Below the pieces are notes generated by a model. That model ran no database searches. It was not told the DNA's origin and saw nothing but the letters and a program-made list of their open reading frames with translations. This document shows, piece after piece, positions 48,799 through 57,761 of a stretch of DNA of 64,000 nucleotides (the first letter of the stretch is position 1; each line of letters begins with the position of its first letter). Both the position numbers and the translations under genes were made by a program. This DNA comes from Streptomyces sp. DSM 15324 (GTDB lineage Bacteria > Actinomycetota > Actinomycetes > Streptomycetales > Streptomycetaceae): NCBI RefSeq assembly GCF_001514285.1, contig NZ_KQ949030.1:122634-186633 (forward strand), read 5' to 3'.

Positions 48799-50751
48799 GT
48801 GTCGTCAGGAAGACTGTCCCGCCGTACGTTCCTGGGGGCCGCCGCCGGCGCTGCCGCCGCCACGGCACTGCCCGTCGCCCCCGCCTTCTCGAGCCTGATC
48901 TCCCAGGCGGCAGCCGCCGACCTGCAGACCAACCTGGAGAAGCTGGTCAACATGCGGTTCGGCATGTTCAACCACTTCAACCTGGGCACGTTCACCAACC
49001 AGGAGTGGGCCGAACCGAACCAGAACCCCGCTCTGTTCGCCCCCACGGCCGTGGACTGTGCCCAGTGGGCTGACGCCGCCGCGGCGGCGAAAATGAGCTA
49101 CGGCATCCTGACGACCAAGCACCATGACGGCTTCGCCCTGTGGCCGAGCGCCTACGGCACCCAGAACGTCGCCAACAGCTCCTACAAGCAGGACGTGGTG
49201 AAGGCGTACTGCGACGCCTTCCGGGCCAAGGGACTGAGGGTCGGACTCTACTACTCGATATGGGACCGCACCTTCGGCGTCGAGGCGTGGGAGAGCCGGC
49301 ACAAGGTGTCCGGGCTCGACACCACGGATGCCATCCAGCCCGGCGACATGACGTTCATCCTCGGCCAGATCACCGAACTGCTCACCAACTACGGCACCAT
49401 CGACATCTTCATCACCGACGGCTACGCGTGGCAGATGGGCCAGCAGGCCGTCTCCTACCAGCGGATCCGCGAGCACGTGAAGTCGCTCCAGCCGGACATC
49501 GTCATGATCGACCACGGTGCGCTGTCGGTGCCGTTCCTCGGTGACGCGATCTATTTCGAGGAGCCGCTGGGCGTCAGCGCGCCCGCCGGAAACACCTACG
49601 CCGCCACGCAGGGGCAGACGATCAGCAACGGCTGGTTCTGGCATCCGGCCACACCGACCGAGAGCCTGATGAGCAAGGACGCCATCCTGTCCCATCTGGC
49701 GGACCTGGAACCGAAGTACACCTCCTTCATCCTCAACTGCCCGCCCAACCGCAACGGCAGGCTCGACACCAACATCGTCAACCGACTCGCCGAAGTCGGC
49801 GCGGCCTGGAGCCCCGACACCTCCCGCCCGCCACTGCCGACGCAGTTGCTGCGCGCCGAGCACCCCGTCACACCGGTCAACGCCTACGCGACCGCATTCC
49901 GCACCGGCGAGGGGCCGCTCAACGCCATCGACGGACTGAGCGACAGGAACTACGAGACCTGCTGGTCGACCTGGGGCCTGTCCCCGGCCCTGCCCCACTC
50001 GATCACGATCGACCTGGGCGGGGTGTGGAGCAACGTCTCCACCCTGGAGTACCTGCCCAAGCAGTGGAACCGCAGCAACACCACCGACGGCGACATCACC
50101 TCGTACACCATCTCCACCAGCACCGACGGCACGAACTTCACCCAGGTCGCCACCGGTACCTGGATCGGAGACCGCGCCACCAAGGTGGCCGAATGGCCTG
50201 CCCGGAACGTGGGATTCGTACGGATCCAGGCCAACGCGGCCACCGGCGGCTACGCCAACATCGGCGGCCTCCACATCGGCGGCCGGACCGCCAAGCCGGC
50301 CCTCGTGTCGAGGGTCCTCCCGGGCGACGGCACGGTCTACCGCATCGTCAACCGCAAGAGCGGCAAGGTCGTCGACGTGTTCAACTTCGGCACCGCCAAC
50401 GGCACCAACATCCAGCAGTGGCCGTGGCTGAACAACACCGCCCAGAAGTGGACCTTCGCCTCCACCGGCGACGGCTACTACGAGATCAAGAACGTCAACA
50501 GCGGCAAGCTGATGGAGGTGGCCGGACTCTCACGGGTGGACGGCGGAAACGTCTCCATCTACGCGGACAGCAACGTTCCCCAGCAGCACTGGGCTGTCAC
50601 GCCCACTGGCGACGGCTACTACTACCTCACCAACCGGTTCAGCGGGCTGTCGCTCAACGTCGACGCGGGCTCGACCGCTGACGGGGCCAACATCGACCAG
50701 CTCACCTACACCCGCGCCCCCGAGCAGCAGTGGCAGATCATCGCCCTCTGA
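48799..50751 (+). CDS. secreted GH29-type alpha-L-fucosidase with F5/8C and ricin-type domains
   Basis: A 650-residue exported protein from the GTG at 48799, which follows GGGAGG. A Tat signal (GRLSRRTFLGAAAGAAAA) precedes the catalytic domain at about residues 45-345. That domain has GMFNHFNLGTFTNQEW, ILTTKHHDGFALWPSAYG, LRVGLYYSIWDRTFG and the putative nucleophile strand IDIFITDGYAWQ. A discoidin (F5/8 type C) carbohydrate-binding domain covers about residues 370-500, and a ricin-type lectin with QxW-like repeats (NIQQWPWLNN, NVPQQHWAV, APEQQWQI) covers about 510-650. It should release L-fucose outside the cell. Its catalytic sequence differs clearly from the GH29 at 52391, so the two enzymes may have different linkage preferences. 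Confidence 0.82.
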   Translation: MSSGRLSRRTFLGAAAGAAAATALPVAPAFSSLISQAAAADLQTNLEKLVNMRFGMFNHFNLGTFTNQEWAEPNQNPALFAPTAVDCAQWADAAAAAKMSYGILTTKHHDGFALWPSAYGTQNVANSSYKQDVVKAYCDAFRAKGLRVGLYYSIWDRTFGVEAWESRHKVSGLDTTDAIQPGDMTFILGQITELLTNYGTIDIFITDGYAWQMGQQAVSYQRIREHVKSLQPDIVMIDHGALSVPFLGDAIYFEEPLGVSAPAGNTYAATQGQTISNGWFWHPATPTESLMSKDAILSHLADLEPKYTSFILNCPPNRNGRLDTNIVNRLAEVGAAWSPDTSRPPLPTQLLRAEHPVTPVNAYATAFRTGEGPLNAIDGLSDRNYETCWSTWGLSPALPHSITIDLGGVWSNVSTLEYLPKQWNRSNTTDGDITSYTISTSTDGTNFTQVATGTWIGDRATKVAEWPARNVGFVRIQANAATGGYANIGGLHIGGRTAKPALVSRVLPGDGTVYRIVNRKSGKVVDVFNFGTANGTNIQQWPWLNNTAQKWTFASTGDGYYEIKNVNSGKLMEVAGLSRVDGGNVSIYADSNVPQQHWAVTPTGDGYYYLTNRFSGLSLNVDAGSTADGANIDQLTYTRAPEQQWQIIAL

Positions 50752-50767
50752 CACCCCGAGGACAGAC

Positions 50768-50804
50768 GGCGCCTTCACTGACAACCACCGTCGGTGAAGG
50801 CGCC
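50768..50804 (+). terminator. 11-bp perfect stem-loop after the GH29 gene
   Basis: GGCGCCTTCAC at 50768-50778 is exactly complemented by GTGAAGGCGCC at 50794-50804, with a 15-base loop, beginning 17 bases after the stop codon. Confidence 0.8.
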
Positions 50805-51847
50805 GCCCGTCCTCGGCCCGCTGCACCCCACCGCGCCGCACCATGGAAAGCGGGTGCGGACACTCCTGCTGCAGCAGACCCCCAACCAGCCGCCCGACAA
50901 CAGCCAAGGGCCCCAAGCCGCGCAACAACCCCTCCCCCGCCGTTTGTCGGGGCCGACCCAGGAGCGGCCGGTCGTCGACTGGGCGGGACTGCCCTGGATA
51001 CCGGACCCGCACCGCTGTCAGCCCGCGCCCGTAGGGACAGAAGGGCGGGCTCGTAGCAACCGTCGGCGGTGGGCCAGGGCTCGAAGGTGCCACCGCCACC
51101 GTCGGTGAGCAGCTTGCGCGGCGGAGCGGAAGGGCCCTCCGGTCCGGCGGTCGGCTCCAGCGCCCACTCACCGCGGTGGTGGGGCGCTTTCCCGTGCCGC
51201 CTTCGTCGGCCAGCATCGCGGCGATCAGATCGCTGATGCCGGGCGGAGTGTGGTGCTCGCCGTGGCTGCGCCGGGAGTGATGGTGGTGTAGGGCTGTGAT
51301 GACCCGTGTGCTGTAGGACTCCGTGGCGGAGTGCGGCAAGGGCCACAGCACGCTCGCGAGGTGGGTCTCGTCCAGGTCATCCCTGGTCCAGTCAAACGGC
51401 GGGCGGGCGGTGGCCAAAAGGTCGGGGCGGAGGGCGTAGTAGTAGTTCGCGCTATCGGCCAGGCCGCGGACCAGGACGCGCGGGGGCTGCGCGGCGATGG
51501 ACGCGGCGATCGTGTCGGCGGCCGCTGCCGGCCCGTCCGGACTCGGTCATCGCGCTGGGCGCGGACGACCAGCACCCCGTCTCCGCCTGCGCGGACGACG
51601 TCGAGCCGTGGGTGCACGCCTTCGCCGACGGCGCCGTGCGGACCGTGGTGATCCCCAGCGCCGTCGGCCCCGGTGAGACGGCCCGCCTCCAGCTGCGGCG
51701 CCAGGCGACCGGCTGCCGGTACCCACCGACAGCCCGCACGGGTGGCGGCTGCGGATCGGCGGTCCGGACGCGACCGTGCACAGCCAGACCAAGCGGCACG
51801 TGTCCCCCGGCCAACTGGACGCCCTGCTGCGCGACGGTGTCGGCGTC

Positions 51848-51875
51848 GGATGCCGGATGCCGGATGCCGGATGCC
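51848..51875 (+). repeat. four tandem GGATGCC heptamers
   Basis: Units at 51848, 51855, 51862 and 51869, followed by a partial GGATG. Same unit as the three copies at 25093-25113. They lie inside a decayed plus-strand frame. Confidence 0.9.
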
Positions 51876-52022
51876 GGATGGAGGGTGAACTGTCCGACGG
51901 CTGGCTGAGCGCCGTCTACTGGGTCCGGCTCGACGACGACCGCCCCGCCGTCGTCACACTCGCCCCGCCGGACGGAGCCGCGGTACTGCGGGTACGAACA
52001 GGGCATCCTCGGGACGGAGGCC

Positions 52023-52280
52023 ATGCGCGGGTCACCGCGGATCACCGGGCTCACAGACCACGAGCGGGCCTTCTGGGGCGACCCGGCGGCGGAACCGGTC
52101 TCGCTCTCCTTCGGCGGGGACACCGGCCCGGACAGCGACTTCGTCGCCGGCTGCACCGGGGCGGGCGGCAGCCTCGACTGCGGCCCGGCCTTCCCGTACC
52201 GGCTGGCCCTCTACCAGCTCTACCTGGGCCTGCTGCTGGTCGTGGGGTGCGGGCCCCGCGGCTTCGGCCCCACCGATATA
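52023..52280 (+). pseudogene. fragment of a kinase-like (APH/fructosamine kinase?) protein
   Basis: The frame reads MRGSPRITGLTDHERAFWGD, PAAEPVSLSFGGDTGPDSDF and PYRLALYQLYLGLLLVVGCG, then PRGFGPTDIAAL, before losing similarity in the terminator. The helix R-x-A-L-Y-Q-L-Y-L-x-L-L resembles the end of aminoglycoside-phosphotransferase-fold kinases. Upstream catalytic motifs are not found. A tentative call. Confidence 0.3.
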
Positions 52281-52330
52281 GCAGCCCTCACGGTGCCGTT
52301 TCCCGGCCCGCATCCGCGGAGATTCCGAAA

Positions 52331-52360
52331 GAGCCGGTCCCGGTGTCCCGGGACCGGCTC
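52331..52360. terminator. 12-bp perfect stem-loop downstream of the second GH29 gene
   Basis: GAGCCGGTCCCG at 52331-52342 pairs exactly with CGGGACCGGCTC at 52349-52360; the loop is six bases. It lies 31 bases beyond the stop of the leftward fucosidase gene. Confidence 0.85.
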
Positions 52361-52390
52361 TCCTGTGCGCCTGTGGGGCCGCTCAGGGAC

Positions 52391-54622
52391 CTACTGGGCG
52401 GTGAAGGTCCACAGCAGGTTGGTGCTGCTGCCGAACGTCCACTGCTTGGTGACCGAGCCGGAGGCCACGTTGCCGCCGCTGTCGAGGGCGAGGCCTGTGG
52501 TGCGGTTGGTGATCGAGTAGCGTCCGGCACCCCGGTGGGTGATCGCCCACTGCTGGTTGGTGCCGCCGTTCCAGGCGGCCTGCCGGGCGGCGGAGCCGTC
52601 GGTGGTGGCGCCCCAACCGTCGGCGACCATGCTGTTGGTGCGGTTGACCAGCCGGTAGTAGCCGTTGCCGACGTCCACCGCCTGCCACTGGAGGTTGTTG
52701 CTGCCGTTCCAGGTCCACTGCTTGAGGTTGGAGCCGGAGGCGACGTTGCCGCCGCTGTCCAGGGCGAGTCCGTTGGTGACGTTGGAGATCCGGAAGTACG
52801 TCGCCGGGTTGAACTGGACCCTCAGCGAGGCGATCGCGTCGTTGTTGCCGGTGACTCTGAGGTCGGGGTTGTCGGCCGTGAAGGTCCACGAGGTACCGGT
52901 GAAGTTGTCGCCGGAGTAGCCGATCACCCGGTAGCCGGAGACCAGCCGGAGCGAGGACAGGCTGAGCGGGCCCAGGCCGGCCTGCTGCAACTGGCTGGAG
53001 GTGTAGTCGCCGACGTCGAACGAGGCGGCGGCTCCGGAGTAGTTGACGTCCGTGAAGCCGACGGCTCCGGTAGACGGCCGCAGGCTGGGGATCCCGCCGG
53101 AGAAGGTGAGCTTCAGGACGTAGGCGTTGGCGCTGAACGGCGCCGACGACGGCAGGGTGACCGTCAGTCCGGAGCCGCTCTGGACGGGCGTCGGCAGGTT
53201 GATGTAGTTGCCCACGGTGGAGTCGAGCAGTTTCACCGAGGTCAGAGACGAGAGGTCGATCTGGCCCGAGGCGAGGGTCTTGATCGTCACCGAGCTGCCG
53301 GGCCAGCCGAGGACGGTGGCGTACAGGACGTTGCCCGCCTTGTCGCGGGTGAAGCGGATGTCCTGCGCTGTGCCGGCCGTCGGATTGGTGAAGGAGCCGC
53401 CGCCCATCTTCGTCGGGCCTTCGCCGTACACCGTCCAGGCGCGGGTCGCGTAGATCGACTCGCCGAAGCGCTTCAGGTAGTCGCCGATGCCGAGCAGGAT
53501 GTTCTTCTGCGCCTGGGGGATGGTGCCGTCGGCCATGGGCGCGATGTTCAGCAGCACGTTGCCGTTCTTGCTGACCCTGTCGATGAACGAATGCAGCATC
53601 TGCTGGGTGCTGTAGTAGCCGATGCCCTGGGTGTAGCACCAGCTGGAGTTGGAGATGCTGTCGTCGGTCAGCCAGTACGGGGTGGTGAGGTCGGCCGGGC
53701 CGCCCCGCTCGCAGTCGAAGACCTCACCCTTGCCGTTGAACCCGTCCTTGTACGTGGCGACGACCTCGCGCCCCCAGCTGTTGGCCTGGTTGTAGTAGTA
53801 CGACAGGAACTTCAGCCTCTGCGTCTCGTCGACGGCGTCCAGCTTGAAGTCCTGCCACAGGATGTCGGGCTGGGCGCGGTCGATGACCTCCTTGAGCTTG
53901 TCGTACCAGAGCTGGTTCTCGGCCGCCGCGCCGAGCTGTCCGTAGAGCTTCTTCAGGCTGGGGTCCGTCTGTGCGGGCGCGTACTCGTAGAAGCCGTTGT
54001 AGTTGTATGCGTGGTGCATGGCGACCAGCAGCTTCAGGCCCCGGTTGCGGATGGCCGTCGTGAACAGGCCCAGCAGGTCCAGCTTCGGACCCTTGGCGAC
54101 CGAGTTCCACTCGTTGACCTGGCTGTCCCACATGGAGAAGCCGTCATGGTGCTCGGCGACCGGGCCGGCGAACTTCGCGCCCGCGTCGACGAACAGCTGC
54201 ACCCACTCGTCGGGGTCGAAGTTGCCGCCCGCCGACTTCAGCTTCGGAGCGAACTGGACGGTGTTGCCCGCCAGGTCCTGGGCGCCGTTGATGAAGTTGT
54301 GGTAGGGCCAGGCCGACGGCTGGCCGTAGGTCGCGATGTGGTGCTGGTTGGCGTTGCTGCCGCTCGCGTACATGTTCCGCGGGTACCACTCGCTGTCGTA
54401 CGCGGGAACGCTGAAGACACCCCAGTGGAAGTAGATCCCGAACTTCGCGTCCTGGAACCACTCGGGAGTGGGGGGGTGCTGGTCGACCGAGCTCCAGTCG
54501 GGTGTGTATGTGCTGGGCGCCGCCTGCGCGCCACCTGCGCCGAACACGCCGCCCGCGACCGTTGCCGCGGCCACGAACGTGGCACTGGCGAGGAAGTGGC
54601 GCCTGCTGATCGAACTCGACAT
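52391..54622 (-). CDS. secreted GH29 alpha-L-fucosidase with crystallin-like and ricin lectin domains
   Basis: A 743-residue exported enzyme. The start ATG at 54622 begins a Tat signal (SISRRHFLASATFVAAAT) with likely cleavage after AQA. The catalytic domain (about 40-470) shows the classic GH29 features PEWFQDAKFGIYFHWGVFSV, SEWYPRNMY, AEHHDGFSMWDS, LLVAMHHAYNYNGFYEY and the nucleophile strand PDILWQDFKLDAV. A beta/gamma-crystallin-like module (about 510-610, TDVNYSGAAASFDVG) follows, then a ricin-type lectin with three QxW-like repeats (LKQWTWNGSNNLQW, RQAAWNGGTNQQW, TKQWTFGSSTNLLW). It releases terminal L-fucose outside the cell. It diverges from the fucose-uptake operon, which should import its product. 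Confidence 0.9.
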   Translation of the reverse strand: MSSSISRRHFLASATFVAAATVAGGVFGAGGAQAAPSTYTPDWSSVDQHPPTPEWFQDAKFGIYFHWGVFSVPAYDSEWYPRNMYASGSNANQHHIATYGQPSAWPYHNFINGAQDLAGNTVQFAPKLKSAGGNFDPDEWVQLFVDAGAKFAGPVAEHHDGFSMWDSQVNEWNSVAKGPKLDLLGLFTTAIRNRGLKLLVAMHHAYNYNGFYEYAPAQTDPSLKKLYGQLGAAAENQLWYDKLKEVIDRAQPDILWQDFKLDAVDETQRLKFLSYYYNQANSWGREVVATYKDGFNGKGEVFDCERGGPADLTTPYWLTDDSISNSSWCYTQGIGYYSTQQMLHSFIDRVSKNGNVLLNIAPMADGTIPQAQKNILLGIGDYLKRFGESIYATRAWTVYGEGPTKMGGGSFTNPTAGTAQDIRFTRDKAGNVLYATVLGWPGSSVTIKTLASGQIDLSSLTSVKLLDSTVGNYINLPTPVQSGSGLTVTLPSSAPFSANAYVLKLTFSGGIPSLRPSTGAVGFTDVNYSGAAASFDVGDYTSSQLQQAGLGPLSLSSLRLVSGYRVIGYSGDNFTGTSWTFTADNPDLRVTGNNDAIASLRVQFNPATYFRISNVTNGLALDSGGNVASGSNLKQWTWNGSNNLQWQAVDVGNGYYRLVNRTNSMVADGWGATTDGSAARQAAWNGGTNQQWAITHRGAGRYSITNRTTGLALDSGGNVASGSVTKQWTFGSSTNLLWTFTAQ

Positions 54623-54741
54623 GGGACATCCCTGTTGCGGAAGGAGGCGGGGGAGAAGACAGAGCCGGGCACGTCCGGAGCGGTCCTCAGCGTCCTTCGT
54701 GCCGGTTGTTACGAACGAAGGTCGGCCATGCGTCCACCACA

Positions 54742-54769
54742 TGTCAACGACTGTGCAGGGATGAAAAGC
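54742..54769 (-). promoter_or_regulatory. TTTTCATCCC-TTGACA element upstream of the GH29 fucosidase
   Basis: On the minus strand GCTTTTCATCCCTGCAC is followed by TTGACA (54747-54742). It matches the element upstream of the other GH29 gene at 48616-48642, with the TTGACA box lying two bases further away here. Confidence 0.55.
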
Positions 54770-54887
54770 GCCGTCCGACCTGGGATTTTGCCGCTTATGT
54801 CATGGTTTTCCCACTTTGGCGACCTCAGGACACCCCATGTCTGGCAGGTTTCCCGCGGCGCGATCGCATCACAGACCGGCCACGATT

Positions 54888-55014
54888 GATGGGATGGCTT
54901 TGACCTTTGGCCCCTAGTTCAGGACTCTGATCGCAGCCGTAAACCGGGATTTCTAGGCAAAACGCGCCAGGGGCTAGACAAGCCACCAGGCGCCGCCTAT
55001 ACATACATCCCATC
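54888..55014 (+). promoter_or_regulatory. GATGGGAT ... ATCCCATC pair upstream of the fucose operon
   Basis: GATGGGAT at 54888-54895 and ATCCCATC at 55007-55014, inverted copies 119 bases apart. The downstream copy overlaps the likely -10 region (TATACATACATCCC). The same pair stands upstream of the collapsed operon. Good candidates for binding by a fucose-responsive regulator, whose gene is not in the window. Confidence 0.6.
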
Positions 55015-55089
55015 TCTACAAAGCGCCGACATCCGATTGTCGCCCGCGTGAAACGTCTCCCGCTACGGGACCAGCGTGAGGAAGTATCG

Positions 55090-56154
55090 ATGAGAGTCAG
55101 AACCGCCCTCTGTTCCGCCGCCTCCGTCGTCTCGGCACTGGCTCTGCTCACCGCCTGCGGCGGCTCCGGCAGCACCGGCAAGTCGGCCGACGGCAAGCCG
55201 CTCGTCGGCGTCGACTACCCGCGATCCGACACCGACTTCTGGAACTCGTACATCAAGTACACGCCGGAGTTCGGCAAGGAGCTCGGCCTCTCGCTCAAGA
55301 CGACCAACTCGCAGAACGACGTCGCCAAGCTGACCGCCAACGCGCAGACGTTCATCAGCCAGGGCGTCAAGGGCGTGGCGATGGCCCCGCAGGACACCGC
55401 CGCCATCGCGCCGACGCTGGCGCAGCTGGAGGCCAAGAAGATCCCCGTCGTCACCGTCGACACCCGCCCCGACACCGGCAACGTGTTCATGGTGGTGCGC
55501 GCCGACAACCGGGCGTACGGCGAGAAGGCGTGCCAGTTCCTGGGCACGAAGCTCGGCGGCAAGGGCAAGGTCGTCATGCTCGAGGGCGGCCTGGACTCCA
55601 TCAACGGCCGTGACCGCACCGAGGCCTTCAACGACTGCATGAAGAAGAACTACCCGAACATCAAGGTGTTCGGCGAGGCCACCAACTGGGACGGCGCCGT
55701 CGCGGCCCAGAAGCTGCAGACGGACCTGACCGCCAACCCGGACATCAAGGGTGTCTACATGGAGGCCAGCTTCGCCCTGTCCGGCACCCTCCAGGTGCTC
55801 AAGCAGAAGGGCCTGCTGGTCCCGCCCTCGGACAAGAAGCACGTGTTCGTCGTCTCCAACGACGGCATCCCCGAGGAGCTCAAGTCGATAGCCGAGGGCA
55901 AGATCGACGCCACCGTCTCGCAGCCGGCCGACCTCTACGCCAAGTACGCCCTGTACTACCTGAAGGCCGCGATCGACGGGAAGACCTTCAAGCCGGGCAA
56001 GACGGACCACGACAGCAACATCATCCAGGTCCGTGACGGCGTCCTCGAGGACCAGCTCTCCGCTCCGCTCGTCACCTCCGACGGCGGCTCCTACGGCGGT
56101 GTGCCCAGCCTCAAGAGCGACGACAAGTCCCTGTGGGGCAACAACCTCGGCTGA
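55090..56154 (+). CDS. ribose-type ABC sugar-binding lipoprotein (probable L-fucose)
   Basis: A 354-residue substrate-binding protein from the ATG at 55090, preceded by GAGGAAGTATCG. The signal peptide has the lipobox LALLTACGGSG (Cys23). The mature part is a type I periplasmic-binding fold of the CUT2/RbsB class: VGVDYPRSDTDFWNSYIKY, GVKGVAMAPQDTAAIAPTLA, IPVVTVDTRPDTGNVFMVVR, VVMLEGGLDSINGRDRTEAF and VFVVSNDGIPEELKSIAEGK. It is the first gene of the importer operon and is divergent from a secreted fucosidase. Fucose specificity is inferred from the downstream enzymes. Confidence 0.88.
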   Translation: MRVRTALCSAASVVSALALLTACGGSGSTGKSADGKPLVGVDYPRSDTDFWNSYIKYTPEFGKELGLSLKTTNSQNDVAKLTANAQTFISQGVKGVAMAPQDTAAIAPTLAQLEAKKIPVVTVDTRPDTGNVFMVVRADNRAYGEKACQFLGTKLGGKGKVVMLEGGLDSINGRDRTEAFNDCMKKNYPNIKVFGEATNWDGAVAAQKLQTDLTANPDIKGVYMEASFALSGTLQVLKQKGLLVPPSDKKHVFVVSNDGIPEELKSIAEGKIDATVSQPADLYAKYALYYLKAAIDGKTFKPGKTDHDSNIIQVRDGVLEDQLSAPLVTSDGGSYGGVPSLKSDDKSLWGNNLG

Positions 56155-56198
56155 CGGATCGCCAGGACTTCAAGGCCAACGAACACAAGGCGGTTGAG

Positions 56199-57761
56199 AT
56201 GAGCGACGGGGAGCGAGCAGTCACCCCCGCGCCCGCCCCGGCGGACGACGGACGGGCCCAGGCGGGCCCGCCCGTCGTCGAGGCGACGGGCATTGTCAAA
56301 CGATTCGGTCAGACGGTCGCGCTGAACGGCGCCCGGATCACCATCAGGCCCGGCGAGACACACGCGCTCGTGGGCCGCAACGGAGCCGGCAAATCGACGC
56401 TGGTCTCCGTCCTCACCGGACTCCAGTCCCCGGACGAGGGCACGGTCACCTTCGGCGGCGCCGCCGCTCCCCGGCTCGCGGACCGCGACGCCTGGCGCAG
56501 CCAGGTGGCCTGTGTCTACCAGAAGTCGACGATCATCCCTACGCTGACCGTCGCCGAGAACCTCTTCCTCAACCGGCACGAACACGGCCGCGGCCGGCTC
56601 ATCACCTGGCCGGGGGTCCGGCGCCGGGCGCAGGAACTGCTGACGACCTACTCGGTCGACGTGGATCCGCAGACCCTGGCCGGGGAACTGAACGTGGAGC
56701 AGCGTCAGTTCGTCGAGATCGCCCGAGCGCTGTCCTTCGGCGCCCGGTTCATCATTCTCGACGAGCCGACCGCCCAACTCGACGGCGCGGCGATCAACCG
56801 TCTCTTCGACCGCATCCGCGATCTGCAGCAGCAGGGCGTGACCTTCCTGTTCATCAGTCACCACCTCCAGGAGATCTACGAGATCTGCGACATGGTGACG
56901 GTGTTCCGGGACGCCCGGCACATCCTGACCGCGCCGGTCGCCGAACTCCCCCACGCGGACCTCGTCGCCGCCATGACGGGCGAGGCGGCGGCCGACAGCA
57001 CGGAGGTGCGGGCGAGTTCGCTGGACTCCGCCGCCACCGCGGCCCTGGACATCAGCGGCCTGCACGGCGAGACCTACCAGGACGTCAGCTTCACGGTGGG
57101 CGCCGGGGAGATCGTCGGGCTCGCGGGGGCGGCCAGCAGCGGCCGTACGGAGGTCGCCGAGACCGTCGTAGGACTGCGGGCGGCGGCAGCGGGCGAGGTG
57201 CGGATCGCCGGCACGCGTCCCCGGTCGGGCAGCGTCCCGGCGGCGCTCAAGGCGGGCGCCGGGTTCGTGCCCCAGGACCGCCACCACCAGGGCTTCGTCC
57301 CCGACATGTCGATCGCGGACAACGCCACCCTGTCGGTGCCCCACCGGCTCGGCAGGAACGGCTTCGTCAGCAATCGCACCCGGGACCGGCTCGCCGCGGA
57401 CATGATCGAGAACCTGGCGATCAAGACGCCAGGTCCCGAGCTGCCCGTGTCGGCGCTGTCCGGCGGCAATCAGCAGAAGGTCGTCATGGCCCGTGCGCTG
57501 GCCGACGACCCCAAGCTGCTGGTGCTGATCAACCCGACCGCGGGTGTGGACGTGCGCTCCAAGGAGTTCCTCCTCGGCAAGGTCGAGGAGACCGCGGAGA
57601 CCGGCACCGGGGTGCTCATCGCCTCCGACGAACTCGACGACCTGCGTATGTGCGACCGGATCCTGGTGATGTTCCAGGGCCGTGTGACCTCAGAGATAAG
57701 CCGCGGCTGGCACGACCACGACCTCGTGGCCGCGATGGAAGGAGTGGACCTCGATGCCTGA
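56199..57761 (+). CDS. CUT2 sugar ABC transporter ATP-binding protein
   Basis: A 520-residue double ATPase (RbsA/MglA type). The first domain has Walker A VGRNGAGKSTLV, signature NVEQRQFVEIARAL and Walker B ARFIILDEPTAQLDG. The second has a degenerate Walker A LAGAASSGRTEVA, signature SALSGGNQQKVVMARAL and KLLVLINPTAGVDV, where an Asn replaces the usual Asp-Glu end. That asymmetry is normal in this family. The start is the ATG at 56199. It lies 44 bases after the binding protein and overlaps the permease start by eight bases. Confidence 0.9.
   Translation: MSDGERAVTPAPAPADDGRAQAGPPVVEATGIVKRFGQTVALNGARITIRPGETHALVGRNGAGKSTLVSVLTGLQSPDEGTVTFGGAAAPRLADRDAWRSQVACVYQKSTIIPTLTVAENLFLNRHEHGRGRLITWPGVRRRAQELLTTYSVDVDPQTLAGELNVEQRQFVEIARALSFGARFIILDEPTAQLDGAAINRLFDRIRDLQQQGVTFLFISHHLQEIYEICDMVTVFRDARHILTAPVAELPHADLVAAMTGEAAADSTEVRASSLDSAATAALDISGLHGETYQDVSFTVGAGEIVGLAGAASSGRTEVAETVVGLRAAAAGEVRIAGTRPRSGSVPAALKAGAGFVPQDRHHQGFVPDMSIADNATLSVPHRLGRNGFVSNRTRDRLAADMIENLAIKTPGPELPVSALSGGNQQKVVMARALADDPKLLVLINPTAGVDVRSKEFLLGKVEETAETGTGVLIASDELDDLRMCDRILVMFQGRVTSEISRGWHDHDLVAAMEGVDLDA

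Larger units (their letters stand above)
50805..52330. other. 1.5-kb region of gene fragments between the two fucosidase genes
   Basis: No intact gene. A minus-strand frame at about 51190-51480 reads ANYYYALRPDLLATARPPFD and WTRDDLDETHLASVLWPLPH, then ISDLIAAMLADEGGTG, and is a fragment of an unidentified protein. Plus-strand frames at 51540-51990 (HPVSACADDVEPWVHAFADG; HSQTKRHVSPGQLDALLRDG) look like another decayed gene, interrupted by the GGATGCC repeat. The cause of the decay is not visible. Confidence 0.45.
54623..55089. other. divergent promoter region between fucosidase and fucose-uptake genes
   Basis: About 470 bases without a gene. It contains the TTGACA/TTTTCATCCC element facing the fucosidase (54742-54769) and the GATGGGAT/ATCCCATC pair facing the uptake operon (54888-55014). 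TATACATACATCCC at 54998-55011 includes a possible -10 box. Confidence 0.65.

Noticed and set aside
51776..54889. A long plus-strand open frame opposite the GH29 fucosidase
   Set aside because: It mirrors the coding frame of the fucosidase, has no recognisable domain and begins within a decayed segment.
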